This document shows, piece by piece, positions 33,170-42,028 of a stretch of 49,072 nucleotides of DNA. The stretch's first letter is position 1. Every line of letters starts with the position of its first letter. The translations under genes were made by a program, and so were the position numbers. Below the pieces are notes generated by a model. That model saw only the letters and a program-made list of their open reading frames with translations, searched no databases and was not told the DNA's origin. This DNA is from Thalassolituus sp. UBA1087 (GTDB lineage Bacteria; Pseudomonadota; Gammaproteobacteria; Pseudomonadales; Oceanobacteraceae), in the NCBI GenBank assembly GCA_002314145.1, contig DCCG01000018.1, positions 1 to 49,072 on the forward strand, given 5' to 3'.

Positions 33170-33206
33170 TTCTTTTCACTACAAGTTAAAAAATAGTTCT
33201 CTCAGC
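33170..33206 (+). promoter_or_regulatory. Predicted Cascade target with TTC PAM (seed match of the crRNA-like RNA)
   Basis: TTC (33170-33172) followed by TTTTCACTACA (33173-33183), identical to the first 11 nt of the pseudo-spacer; after that only scattered identities (7 of the next 13). The protospacer extends over the cas3 stop codon. A seed match with partial distal pairing usually gives binding without Cas3 cleavage. Confidence 0.7.
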
Positions 33207-35477
33207 TGACAGATATGCCGGATTATCCCAGCTAAGTCCACACTCAGGGTCATAAAGCCCTGTATTCTCCAACAGCAGAAACTGACCGCCAAAGCGTTCA
33301 GGATGAATCGCCTGAACTGCACCATAAGCCATCAGAGCCTTCAGACCACGCTCCGGTACCTGCACCAGATAACGCTGCAACTGACGGGCAACAGCACCTG
33401 GTTTATCAACGAATTCCAATGCCCGGATATGTTTTCCGACCTCAGACTGATCCAGCGTGTTTGCATCCCCAAGATAGGGCACGATAACCGCCTGCATATT
33501 GCTTTCTATCATTCTGAAACGCTGAGCCATCTGATCATAGGCAATGTCCAGATCGGTACCGGATAGATTCGACAACTCCATAATCCCTCCGGCATCCAAT
33601 GCCTTACCTTTTTGCCAATATACTTCTTTAAAATATTCCTGAACCGCGCCAGGCGAAAGCAGATCATCCGGAAACTTCCGGCAGATAGCCCGGAAAGCAG
33701 CGGCATACTGTTCTATCTCCGGAGGTACAGACCATTGTTTGTCTGCCCGGAACACCCTGACCTTGCTTTCTGAGCTATGCCGTTTACCTTCCCGGTTGCA
33801 GCGACCTGCCGCTTGGGCAATGGAATCCAGCCCGGTTTCGGCTCTGTAAACTGCAGGAAAATCCACATCCACGCCGGCTTCAATCAGGGAGGTGGATATC
33901 AACCGCACCGGTTGCCCCTCAATCAGGCGCTGACGAATTTCAGTCAGACTGACTGAGCGGTGATCTGCGCACATCAGAGTCGTCAGGTGGGCACTGCCTT
34001 CCATATCCCGGATGCTTTCAAACAAAGCCCGGGCATGGCGGCGGTTATTGACAATACAAAGCACCTGATCATGCTGCCGGAGTTCTTGGATCAGCTCAGC
34101 ATCTGATCGCTCACCAATGTACTCCACGCTCACCCGTTCAAGTGTTTTATGCAATTGCTCAGGCTCAGGGATCAGTTCCCGAACATAGTCCAGACCCTGT
34201 TCAAAACCGTCTTTACTCTGTAACGCAGGCTGTGTTGCTGTACAAAGGACCAGGCTGGTGCGGTAGTTCAACGCCAATTCCTTTATCATAGCGACACATG
34301 GTTTCAGCAACTTTGTTGGCAGGGTCTGAGCTTCATCCAGGATGACGACGGAGTTGGCAATGTTATGAAGCTTACGGCAGCGGGATGAACGGTTGGCAAA
34401 CAAACTCTCAAAGAACTGTACCGCCGTCGTTACGATAACAGGTGGCTCCCAGTTCTCTGCAGCCTGCCTGAGTTTGTCTTTACTGTTGGGGTCGGCATAG
34501 TCCTGTTTATCGGCATTGAACGCACTGTGATGTTCCAGCACAGCGAGATCTCCCAGGGTACCAAGCGCTTCGCGCCAGACCGCAGCATTCTGTTCCACAA
34601 TACTGGTAAACGGAATCACCAGAATCACCCGGCGCAAACCGTGAGCAACGGCGTGATCCAGAGCAAAAGCCAGTGAAGTTAACGTTTTACCTCCACCGGT
34701 AGGTACATTCAGGGAAAACAGACCGGGAGATTGTTCTGCCTGCTGACGGGCTGTACTCAGAATCTGCTGGCGTATGGTATTTATCCCGGATCCTGACTGA
34801 AACTTTGGCTGGCTAAGGTATTGATCCAGTTCTGCTTTCAACTGAATTACAGAAGGGTAATCACTATCCCGTGCAGGTTGGTTTTCAATGCGGTTATAAA
34901 AGTCTTCAGTATCCAGAAAATCAGCATCGACCAGACAGGAGTAAATCATTCGTCCCAGTACAGATAACTGAAAGGCAATACCGTTAGTGGTATTCAGAGG
35001 TGTGATGGTGAGCTTATTAATGTCAGTCTTTAGATCAATTTCCTGTTTCCAGGTGTCATCAAGTAGCGGTAGCTCTTTCGCTGCCAGACGACGTTGCAAA
35101 TCAGTGATTGTCTGTTTGTCACTGGTTTCACGGGTATCTGCCAATCCAGCATGATGTCCGGCGATACTGTAAGCCAGCAAAGTGCCAATAAGTGGATTGT
35201 GCTTGAAATGCTGCAACGCAATCAGTGCACCATGTGTGGAATGATCAACTTTTATCGTACTTCCGCGTAACCGTTGCTGAAACTCAACAGTGTATTTGCC
35301 CAGGTCATGCAGTAGTCCGGCGATTTCAGCCAGCTCTGTCGCACCGAAGTGTCCGGCCTTCTGAGCAGCCTTCTGGCCAACACTGATAAGGTGATCACTG
35401 AGCAGCTGCCATTCGCTGTCGGTGACTCCCTCAGCAGAATGCGCGTAATACCGACTTAAAACCGCTTGTCCCGACAT
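33186..35477 (-). CDS. cas3: CRISPR-associated nuclease-helicase Cas3 (type I-C)
   Basis: 763 aa effector that degrades DNA bound by Cascade. N-terminal HD nuclease with His57-Asp58 in LLHDLGKY and further His ligands (HSTHG, AGHHAG). SF2 helicase: Walker A PTGGGKT (259-265), motif II DEAQ (381-384) in VVILDEAQTLP, motif III TATQPAL, and C-terminal motifs STSLIEAGVDVDFP and AQAAGRCNREG. First gene of the locus on the minus strand; the start has no strong Shine-Dalgarno sequence. It is separated from the rest of the operon by the crRNA-like element. Confidence 0.96.
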   Translation of the reverse strand: MSGQAVLSRYYAHSAEGVTDSEWQLLSDHLISVGQKAAQKAGHFGATELAEIAGLLHDLGKYTVEFQQRLRGSTIKVDHSTHGALIALQHFKHNPLIGTLLAYSIAGHHAGLADTRETSDKQTITDLQRRLAAKELPLLDDTWKQEIDLKTDINKLTITPLNTTNGIAFQLSVLGRMIYSCLVDADFLDTEDFYNRIENQPARDSDYPSVIQLKAELDQYLSQPKFQSGSGINTIRQQILSTARQQAEQSPGLFSLNVPTGGGKTLTSLAFALDHAVAHGLRRVILVIPFTSIVEQNAAVWREALGTLGDLAVLEHHSAFNADKQDYADPNSKDKLRQAAENWEPPVIVTTAVQFFESLFANRSSRCRKLHNIANSVVILDEAQTLPTKLLKPCVAMIKELALNYRTSLVLCTATQPALQSKDGFEQGLDYVRELIPEPEQLHKTLERVSVEYIGERSDAELIQELRQHDQVLCIVNNRRHARALFESIRDMEGSAHLTTLMCADHRSVSLTEIRQRLIEGQPVRLISTSLIEAGVDVDFPAVYRAETGLDSIAQAAGRCNREGKRHSSESKVRVFRADKQWSVPPEIEQYAAAFRAICRKFPDDLLSPGAVQEYFKEVYWQKGKALDAGGIMELSNLSGTDLDIAYDQMAQRFRMIESNMQAVIVPYLGDANTLDQSEVGKHIRALEFVDKPGAVARQLQRYLVQVPERGLKALMAYGAVQAIHPERFGGQFLLLENTGLYDPECGLSWDNPAYLSAERTIF

Positions 35478-35660
35478 TGCACACTCATGCTCCAGTTATC
35501 CTTTACTGCATTCAGCATGCCGAATGATCACAAATTACTCAATAGCCGCATTAAAATGCAAAAAAAACTTTGTTCAGGCTAAACAGGCTACAGTCACCTT
35601 TCCTACTGCGCTAGAATAGCGCCATCACCCGCCAGCCACCGGCAAGTCAGGACGGCATTT

Positions 35661-36680
35661 ATGTCTGCACATTCCCACGCATTCCCTCCGGCCGCATTTC
35701 ATGCCATTGAATGGCAGCATCAGTCTCTTCTTCTGCTTGATCAGCGTGCCCTGCCCCATGAGCACCGTATGAATGAGTACAACACTGCCGCAGAAGTGGC
35801 CGATGCTATCCGCTCTATGGTGGTGCGCGGAGCACCGGCGATCGGTATCGCAGCGGCTTATGGCTATGCACTGGATGCCCTGGCCGGACGCGACCTGCAG
35901 CAGGCTTATCAGGTACTGGCGGAATCACGCCCGACGGCGGTCAACCTGTTCTGGGCACTGGAACGTATGGCGGGGCTGAATACGGAAGCCCCTCACGCAC
36001 TGGTTGCCGAGGCCCGCAGGATTCACGAAGAAGATATTCTCGCCAACCAGATGATGGGCCAGTATGGCGCCTCTCTGTTACACAATGATTCTATGATTTA
36101 TACCCACTGTAATACCGGTGCTCTGGCGACTGGCGGCCACGGAACTGCGTTAGGAGTAATACGTTCGGGTTTTGCTGATGGCAAAGTCAGCCAGGTATAC
36201 GCTGGTGAAACCCGCCCCTGGTTACAGGGCGCACGCCTCACAGCGTGGGAATTAATGCAGGATAATATCCCGGTGTCGCTGGTATGTGATGGTGCAGCGG
36301 CGCAACTCTTCCGCCGGGAAAAAATAGACTGGGTGATCGTCGGTGCTGACCGCATTGCGGCGAATGGCGATGTAGCCAATAAAATCGGCACTTACAGTCT
36401 GGCGGTGCTGGCCAAACATCATGGTATTAATGTGATGGTGGCAGCGCCGACATCAACATTTGACCTGTCCTTACCGGGCGGAGACGATATTCCGATTGAG
36501 CAACGTCCCGCTGCGGAAGTCACCCATCTGAATGGTCAGCCGATAGCACCACCCGGGTGTGATGCCATCAATCCTTCTTTCGATGTCACGCCCGCTGGCC
36601 TGATTGACGTTATCGCCACAGAAAAAGGCCTGATTATGCAGCCGGATACTGACAGTATTGCGCTGCTGTTTGCCCGTTAA
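35661..36680 (+). CDS. mtnA: S-methyl-5-thioribose-1-phosphate isomerase
   Basis: 339 aa eIF2B-like isomerase of methionine salvage (methylthioribose-1-P to methylthioribulose-1-P). Motifs: VVRGAPAIGIAAAYGYAL, RPTAVNLFWALERM, THCNTGALATGGHGTALGVI (catalytic Cys in CNTG), ETRPWLQGARLTAWEL, and GADRIAANGDVANKIGTY with the catalytic Asp. First gene of mtnABDC; divergent from cas3. MtnP/MtnN or MtnK, which feed the pathway, are not in the window. Confidence 0.96.
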   Translation: MSAHSHAFPPAAFHAIEWQHQSLLLLDQRALPHEHRMNEYNTAAEVADAIRSMVVRGAPAIGIAAAYGYALDALAGRDLQQAYQVLAESRPTAVNLFWALERMAGLNTEAPHALVAEARRIHEEDILANQMMGQYGASLLHNDSMIYTHCNTGALATGGHGTALGVIRSGFADGKVSQVYAGETRPWLQGARLTAWELMQDNIPVSLVCDGAAAQLFRREKIDWVIVGADRIAANGDVANKIGTYSLAVLAKHHGINVMVAAPTSTFDLSLPGGDDIPIEQRPAAEVTHLNGQPIAPPGCDAINPSFDVTPAGLIDVIATEKGLIMQPDTDSIALLFAR

Positions 36681-36745
36681 TCAGTACGACATTTTGTACC
36701 ACAGCAGTGACAACCGATTCTGACATCCGACCGGGGACGTTACCC

Positions 36746-37378
36746 ATGTTGCATTCACAGGACTTCCGGCATGCCGCGCGTGAATTATGTGAGTACGGGC
36801 GCAGCTTGTATGAACGGGGCTGGTCACCGGCGACCAGTTCTAATTATTCAGTACGCCTGACTTCCGGCTGTTGCGCTCTGACCTGTTCAGGCAAACATAA
36901 AGGCGAACTGACAGCGGATGATATTATGGTGGTGGACTGGCAGGGGCATGCGTTGACTGAGGGCCGGCCATCGGCAGAAACCCTGCTGCATACTCAGCTG
37001 TATCAGCGCGATGAGAATATTGGTGCGGTGCTGCACACCCACTCTCCCGTTGCTGCTGTTCTGTCTCAGATATGGCCGGACAACACATTATCTTTCACTG
37101 GCTGGGAGCTGCAGAAAGCATTCGCCGGTGAACACAGCCACGAAGGCAGGGTCACCTTCCCGCTGTTTGATAACGACCAGGATATTCAACGCCTGGCCAA
37201 CCGGGTAGAACAAACCATGCAAGCACAGGGTCAGGGGCATGCTTATCTGATCCGCGGCCATGGTGTTTATACATGGGGCAAAGACCTGGCCAGCTGTTTC
37301 CGTCATCTGGAAGCACTGGAAAATCTTCTGGGCTATCAGCTTGAATTACTGAAGCTGGGGCATTCCCCGAAGCCCTGA
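36746..37378 (+). CDS. mtnB: Methylthioribulose-1-phosphate dehydratase
   Basis: 210 aa class-II aldolase-fold zinc enzyme. Visible: GWSPATSSNYSVRL, TCSGKHKGELTADD, the zinc-ligand pair LHTHSPVAAVLS, and the third His in LIRGHGVYTWG. The ATG at 36746 fits the length of the family N-terminus and has GGGG about 8 nt upstream; an in-frame GTG at 36707 would add 13 residues. Second gene of the operon; acts between MtnA and MtnC. Confidence 0.94.
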   Translation: MLHSQDFRHAARELCEYGRSLYERGWSPATSSNYSVRLTSGCCALTCSGKHKGELTADDIMVVDWQGHALTEGRPSAETLLHTQLYQRDENIGAVLHTHSPVAAVLSQIWPDNTLSFTGWELQKAFAGEHSHEGRVTFPLFDNDQDIQRLANRVEQTMQAQGQGHAYLIRGHGVYTWGKDLASCFRHLEALENLLGYQLELLKLGHSPKP

Positions 37379-37396
37379 TTCCACCGTGAGGTTATT

Positions 37397-37951
37397 ATGA
37401 GCGTTATCCGCATTTACAAAGACAGTAATCTGAGTCACACCACCGATCTTTTGTTCACCAGCGAAAATAAAACCAAAATCCGCGACCGTTTGCAGGAAAT
37501 TGGTGTGCGCTTTGAACAGTGGCTGACGCCGGCTAATCTGTCGCCCGGAGCGGATGAAAACAGTGTTATCGAAGCCTACCAACAGGATATTGATCGCCTG
37601 ATGGCAGAAGAAGGCTATCAGACGGTGGATGTTGTCAGCCTGGATGCTCACCACCCGCAGAAAAAAGAAATGCGCGAGAAATTCCTCAGCGAGCACACTC
37701 ACAGTGAAGATGAAGTACGCTTTTTCGTTGCCGGTCACGGGTTGTTCAGCATGCACGTTGACGGAAAAGTCTATGAAGTGCTCTGCCATCAGGGCGATCT
37801 GATCAGTGTACCGGCTAATACCCGCCACTGGTTCGACATGGGCCCGAATCCGAATTTTATTGCCATCCGCATGTTTAATAATCCGGATGGCTGGGTAGCT
37901 AACTTTACCGGCGATCAGATTGCCACGCACTTTAACCGGCTGGATAACTGA
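37397..37951 (+). CDS. mtnD: Acireductone dioxygenase
   Basis: 184 aa cupin. It oxidises acireductone to the methionine precursor 2-keto-4-methylthiobutyrate with iron, or off-pathway with nickel. Metal ligands lie in the motif SEHTHSEDEVRFF (His, His, Glu), with the final His in TRHWFDMG. Its stop shares one base with the mtnC start (TGATG), so translation is coupled. In this operon mtnD precedes mtnC. Confidence 0.95.
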   Translation: MSVIRIYKDSNLSHTTDLLFTSENKTKIRDRLQEIGVRFEQWLTPANLSPGADENSVIEAYQQDIDRLMAEEGYQTVDVVSLDAHHPQKKEMREKFLSEHTHSEDEVRFFVAGHGLFSMHVDGKVYEVLCHQGDLISVPANTRHWFDMGPNPNFIAIRMFNNPDGWVANFTGDQIATHFNRLDN

Positions 37952-38658
37952 TGACGGTCAGAATCATTCTCACGGATATTGAAGGTACAACGTCATCCAT
38001 TTCTTTTGTGAAAGACGTCCTGTTTCCTTATGCTGCTGAACACCTGCCGGATTTTATCCGTACCCACAGACAGGAAGACGACGTACGTCACCTGTTGCAA
38101 GAGACAGCACAGCTTGCAGAAAGCGAAAACCAGGCGGTTGATTACGACGATAGCGAAGCCTTGATCAGAATTCTTCTGCAATGGATTGCGGAAGATAAAA
38201 AAGCCACACCACTGAAAACATTACAGGGCATGATCTGGCAGGCCGGTTATGAAAACGGCGATTATCAAGCCCACATGTATGCTGATGCAGCAGAATATCT
38301 GCAACAGTGGCACGCCGCCGGTATGCCACTGTATGTTTATTCCTCCGGCTCGGTAGCGGCGCAGAAATTATTTTTTGGTCATTCTTCTGCGGGCAATTTA
38401 CTGCCGCTTTTCAATGGCTTTTTTGACACCCGGATGGGCGCTAAGCGTGACGCTCAGTCTTACCGGAATATTCTGTCTCAATTACAGCAGGAGCACGATA
38501 TTCAGGCACAGGAGGTGCTCTTTTTATCAGACGTCAAAGAAGAGCTGGATGCCGCTGCAGAAGCCGGATTAAAAACCTGCTGGGTGATGCGTGATGCGGC
38601 TATTCCTGAGTCTGCGCAACACCCTGCGGTTCATTCATTTGCAGATATCCGTTTTTAG
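37951..38658 (+). CDS. mtnC: Enolase-phosphatase E1
   Basis: 235 aa HAD-family bifunctional enolase/phosphatase producing acireductone. HAD motif I is DIEGTTSS (nucleophile Asp), motif II YSSGSVAAQKL, and the acidic motif FLSDVKEELDAA. Last gene of the operon; it ends 3 bp from the convergent AraC gene without a visible terminator between them, so transcripts must overlap. Confidence 0.95.
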   Translation: MTVRIILTDIEGTTSSISFVKDVLFPYAAEHLPDFIRTHRQEDDVRHLLQETAQLAESENQAVDYDDSEALIRILLQWIAEDKKATPLKTLQGMIWQAGYENGDYQAHMYADAAEYLQQWHAAGMPLYVYSSGSVAAQKLFFGHSSAGNLLPLFNGFFDTRMGAKRDAQSYRNILSQLQQEHDIQAQEVLFLSDVKEELDAAAEAGLKTCWVMRDAAIPESAQHPAVHSFADIRF

Positions 38659-38661
38659 CCA

Positions 38662-39657
38662 CTATTTCATCCGGCTGGTCAGATAAGCGCGCATGCCCAT
38701 ACCAGTCCAGCGCTTAAAGGCTTTGGCAAAGGCACTGCCGTCGGCATAACCCAGATAGCTGGCCAGGCTTTCCTGTGTTGCGCCACGTTCTTTCAGTAAT
38801 TCCAACGCGGATTCCATCCGCACTTTATCCGCCACGACGCGGAAACTCTTACCCTGCTCACCCAGCTTACGGTTAAGGTGGCGTTCACTGACTGACAGCA
38901 ACGTCGCCATCTGTGTACGGCTTAACCAGGGCTGCTGCCGTAACAGCACGGTGACTTTATCTTCCATGGTCTGCGGACGGATTTTCTGCAGCTGCTGCTG
39001 TGCAAGACGTTGCATCTGCTGCTGAATTTCTTCACTGCCGCTGCTCAGTGGCCTTTGCCAGTCGGCCGTGGATAATTCGATAAACGCCGACGGACTGGAA
39101 AAATAAAAGGATGCATCCCCAAACAGCTGGCGGTGTAACGGGCAATCATCTTTGCGGCATTCAAAACCCACCGTCAGTGGTTGCAGATCCTTCCCTACCA
39201 GCCAGCGCGCTCCCTGCATTATGCCGGCCAGAATGGCATCCAGACGAATGTAACGGCCGTGTTCAAACCGGGCCTGGTAAATCAGTTTCCAGCCTTTATC
39301 TGTGCGTTCACGGATAAAACTTCCGCCTTCTCCGATCAGAGTGGAATAAGATACCAGAGCTTCTGCTGCATCCAGCAAGGTCGGGCTGGCCAGTAACAGA
39401 AAGCTGAGCATATCAAAGCTGGCCAATTGCAGGGATTGACCAATCTGCAGGCCAATACAGCGGCCAGCCGGTAAGCCTGCAGCCTGGCGTTCGATTTCCT
39501 GCCAGAGCGTATTCTGCAACGCCATCGGCAGGCGTTCCTCAGCCCGGTAGACGGCCAGTTCCTGTGTCAGAACCTGTGGTAAATGGATGCCCAGTTCGGG
39601 CAGGAGTGTCTGAATGGCACGGGAGAACCCCGGAGTTACGGTCGATGCTATCGCCAT
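38662..39657 (-). CDS. AraC-family transcriptional regulator
   Basis: 331 aa. The N-terminal domain (about 20-205) is of the arabinose-binding-like type found in OruR/ArgR-like AraC regulators (PAGRCIGLQIGQSLQLASFDMLSFLLLASPTLLDAAEAL shown by key words GLQIG and FDMLSFLLL). The C-terminal double HTH has LSRTQMATLLSVSERHLNRKL and TQESLASYLGYADGSAFAKAFKRWTG (key motif GYADGSAFAKAFKRW). Divergent from the monooxygenase operon, with 170 bp between, so it is the likely regulator of that operon. The inducer is unknown. Confidence 0.88.
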   Translation of the reverse strand: MAIASTVTPGFSRAIQTLLPELGIHLPQVLTQELAVYRAEERLPMALQNTLWQEIERQAAGLPAGRCIGLQIGQSLQLASFDMLSFLLLASPTLLDAAEALVSYSTLIGEGGSFIRERTDKGWKLIYQARFEHGRYIRLDAILAGIMQGARWLVGKDLQPLTVGFECRKDDCPLHRQLFGDASFYFSSPSAFIELSTADWQRPLSSGSEEIQQQMQRLAQQQLQKIRPQTMEDKVTVLLRQQPWLSRTQMATLLSVSERHLNRKLGEQGKSFRVVADKVRMESALELLKERGATQESLASYLGYADGSAFAKAFKRWTGMGMRAYLTSRMK

Positions 39658-39827
39658 CTCTTATCGTTATCTCTTCTTGTTATTTTGTCCCATATTAACC
39701 AGAACTGGTCTCAATGGGCCAGCGCTTTATAGTCTCACCCACGCTAGTCTGCAGACATAACAAAGCCGGTTCTGTTGCCGGTGATAAAAAAGCAGAACAA
39801 AAATAATAAGCAGGCAGGTACAGCACA

Positions 39828-41123
39828 ATGAAACCCTACGTCGTTATCGGTGCAGGCCCTATGGGCCTGTGCACCGTCCGCCGGCTGGCGGAACAGAACA
39901 TCCCGGTATGCGCATTCGAAATACATTCCGGCGTTGGTGGCCTGTGGGATATCAACAGTCCTACCAGCACCATGTACGAATCCGCGCACCTGATCTCTTC
40001 CAAACGCATGACAGAATTTGCCGACTTTCCGATGAAAGATGAGGTGGCTACTTACCCGCGCCATGACCAGATGGCTGCCTATCTGCAAGACTATGCCGAT
40101 CATTTTAATCTGCAGCAGTATTACCGCTTTAACACCCGGGTGGATAAGGTTGAACCCGACGGTAAGGACTGGCGTATTCATTTTACCCACGGGGGAAAAC
40201 AGGAAAGTCTCGATTGTGCCGGCGTGTTACTGGCCAATGGTACATTGCATGAACCCCGCCATGGGGATTTTAAGGGGCACTTCGGTGGCGAGATGCTGCA
40301 TAGCAGTGAGTATCGCAGTGCCGATATTTTTGCCGGCAAACGTGTATTAATTATTGGCTGTGGTAACAGCGCCTGTGATATTGCCGTGGATGCGGTACAC
40401 AGAGCGGCAAGTGTCGATATGGTGGTACGCCGGGGCTATTACTTTTTACCCAAGTTTGTCGCTGGTGTACCCACCGACACCCTGGGAGGAAAAATCCGTT
40501 TACCCAATCGCCTGAAACAGATGGTGGACGGCACCCTGGTACGGTTAATTTCCGGCAAACCCAGCAGCTTCGGTCTGCCTGACCCGGATTACCGGATGTA
40601 TGAATCCCATCCGGTGGTGAACTCGTTATTTCTGCATCATATCGGTCACGGCGATATTAAAGTACGCCCGGCCATTAAGCAGCTGACAAGCGCCGGAGCC
40701 GAGTTTAATGATGGCCTCAGTGGTCACTATGATCTGATTATGGAGTCCACAGGGTACAACCTGCATTACCCTTTTATCGACCAGCAATACCTTAACTGGC
40801 AAGGGGATGCGCCGGCGCTGTACCTGAATGTCTTTACGCCGCATTTCGATAATTTATTTGTCATGGGCATGGTAGAGGCTTCCGGCCTTGGCTGGCAGGG
40901 GCGTGATGACCAGGCACAATTGGTTGCGCGTTTTATCCGCAGTCGCGAGGACAAGTCGCCGGCAGCAGATCAGTTTATGCAAAAAGTCCGCAACCACGCA
41001 GGACAGCGTGTTGATGGCGGCCTGAAATACCTGCAACTGGCCCGCATGGCGTATTACGTTCATAAAGCCGACTATCTGGATGCCATTGGCCGGGCGCGCA
41101 AAGCGCTGGAAGCAGGCGCTTAA
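39828..41123 (+). CDS. Flavin-containing monooxygenase
   Basis: 431 aa class-B flavoprotein monooxygenase. FAD-binding GxGxxG in VVIGAGPMGL at the N-terminus; an FMO-identifying-type motif FKGHFGGEMLHSSEYR (pattern FxGxxxHxxxY) around residue 145; a second, NADPH-binding Rossmann motif VLIIGCGNSACDIAV. The substrate is not readable: amines, sulfides or ketones are all possible for this family. First gene of a four-gene plus-strand operon with a divergent AraC regulator. The gap to the next gene is 1 bp. Confidence 0.85.
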   Translation: MKPYVVIGAGPMGLCTVRRLAEQNIPVCAFEIHSGVGGLWDINSPTSTMYESAHLISSKRMTEFADFPMKDEVATYPRHDQMAAYLQDYADHFNLQQYYRFNTRVDKVEPDGKDWRIHFTHGGKQESLDCAGVLLANGTLHEPRHGDFKGHFGGEMLHSSEYRSADIFAGKRVLIIGCGNSACDIAVDAVHRAASVDMVVRRGYYFLPKFVAGVPTDTLGGKIRLPNRLKQMVDGTLVRLISGKPSSFGLPDPDYRMYESHPVVNSLFLHHIGHGDIKVRPAIKQLTSAGAEFNDGLSGHYDLIMESTGYNLHYPFIDQQYLNWQGDAPALYLNVFTPHFDNLFVMGMVEASGLGWQGRDDQAQLVARFIRSREDKSPAADQFMQKVRNHAGQRVDGGLKYLQLARMAYYVHKADYLDAIGRARKALEAGA

Positions 41124-41124
41124 T

Positions 41125-42027
41125 ATGTCACTCACCAGCCTGATTCTGCTGAACCTGATTCTGGCCTTTATGATGTTCGGTATTGCGCTGAGCCTGACGG
41201 TGGAGGACTTCCGCCGTATTCTTAAGCAACCGAAAGGTCCACTGACCGGGATATTCGCCCAGTTTATTTTATTGCCTGCTGCCAGCTGGTCGATGACCAT
41301 GCTGGTTGCCATGCCAGCTGAAATAGCACTGGGTATTATTCTGGTGGGATGCTGCCCCGGCGGCAGCTTTTCGAATATTATGACGCACCTGGCCAAAGGT
41401 AATACGGCCTTATCAGTCAGCATGACCGGCATCTCCAGCCTGGGCGCCGCAGTTATGACTCCGGCCAGCTTTATTTTTTACAGCGGCCTGAATCCGGCGA
41501 CAGCATCCTTACTGCAGGAAATCGCCGTCCCGGTACAGAACATGTTACTGGTTGTGGTATTAGTTCTGATTATGCCGTTAATTCTGGGGCTGATGACTGC
41601 GCGTTTTAATCCGCAGTTTGCACAACGCAGTGATCAGCTGTTCCGACTCGTCTCTCTGAGCGTATTGTTTGCGTTTGTTGCCTTTACACTGAGCAAACAC
41701 TGGCAGGTATTCGTCAATGGTATCGGCGGATTTTTTATTCTGGTGATATTACACAATGCCCTGGCTCTGAGTGTTGGCAGGCTGTCAGCCGCAGCCGCCG
41801 GATTAAATAAACAGGACAGTCGTGCGGTGACGCTGGAAGTTGGCATTCAGAATTCCGGACTGGGGCTGGGTATTATTTTTACCTTTTTTGATCAGTTATC
41901 CGGCATGGCGATTATTGCTGCTGCCTGGGGTATCTGGCATCTGATCAGCGGCCTGACTCTGACGGCTTTCTGGAATCTCAGAGACCGGCAAACTCAATCG
42001 ATGATAATAAAAAGAACAGGGCTTTAA
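41125..42027 (+). CDS. Bile acid:sodium symporter (BASS) family transporter
   Basis: 300 aa integral membrane protein with about nine to ten helices. Family motifs: CCPGGSFSNIMTHLAKGNTALSVSMT (key CPGGSFSN) in the crossing-helix region and EVGIQNSGLGLGIIFTFF (key ExGxQNxGLG), the two discontinuous sites that bind sodium and substrate. The start at 41125 directly follows the monooxygenase stop. The substrate in bacteria is often an organic anion rather than a bile acid. It presumably imports or exports the substrate or product of the neighbouring enzymes. Confidence 0.85.
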   Translation: MSLTSLILLNLILAFMMFGIALSLTVEDFRRILKQPKGPLTGIFAQFILLPAASWSMTMLVAMPAEIALGIILVGCCPGGSFSNIMTHLAKGNTALSVSMTGISSLGAAVMTPASFIFYSGLNPATASLLQEIAVPVQNMLLVVVLVLIMPLILGLMTARFNPQFAQRSDQLFRLVSLSVLFAFVAFTLSKHWQVFVNGIGGFFILVILHNALALSVGRLSAAAAGLNKQDSRAVTLEVGIQNSGLGLGIIFTFFDQLSGMAIIAAAWGIWHLISGLTLTAFWNLRDRQTQSMIIKRTGL

Positions 42028-42028
42028 T

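Noticed and set aside
32908..33183. 12-bp inverted repeats (TGTAGTGAAAAG and its complement) as ends of a small mobile element
   Set aside because: No target-site duplication and no transposase; one copy follows a crRNA handle and the other follows a TTC PAM, which is better explained as guide and target.
33489..33515. Another TTTCTATC string resembling the repeat start, inside cas3
   Set aside because: Only 8 bases, within a conserved coding region, without the CCG part of the handle.
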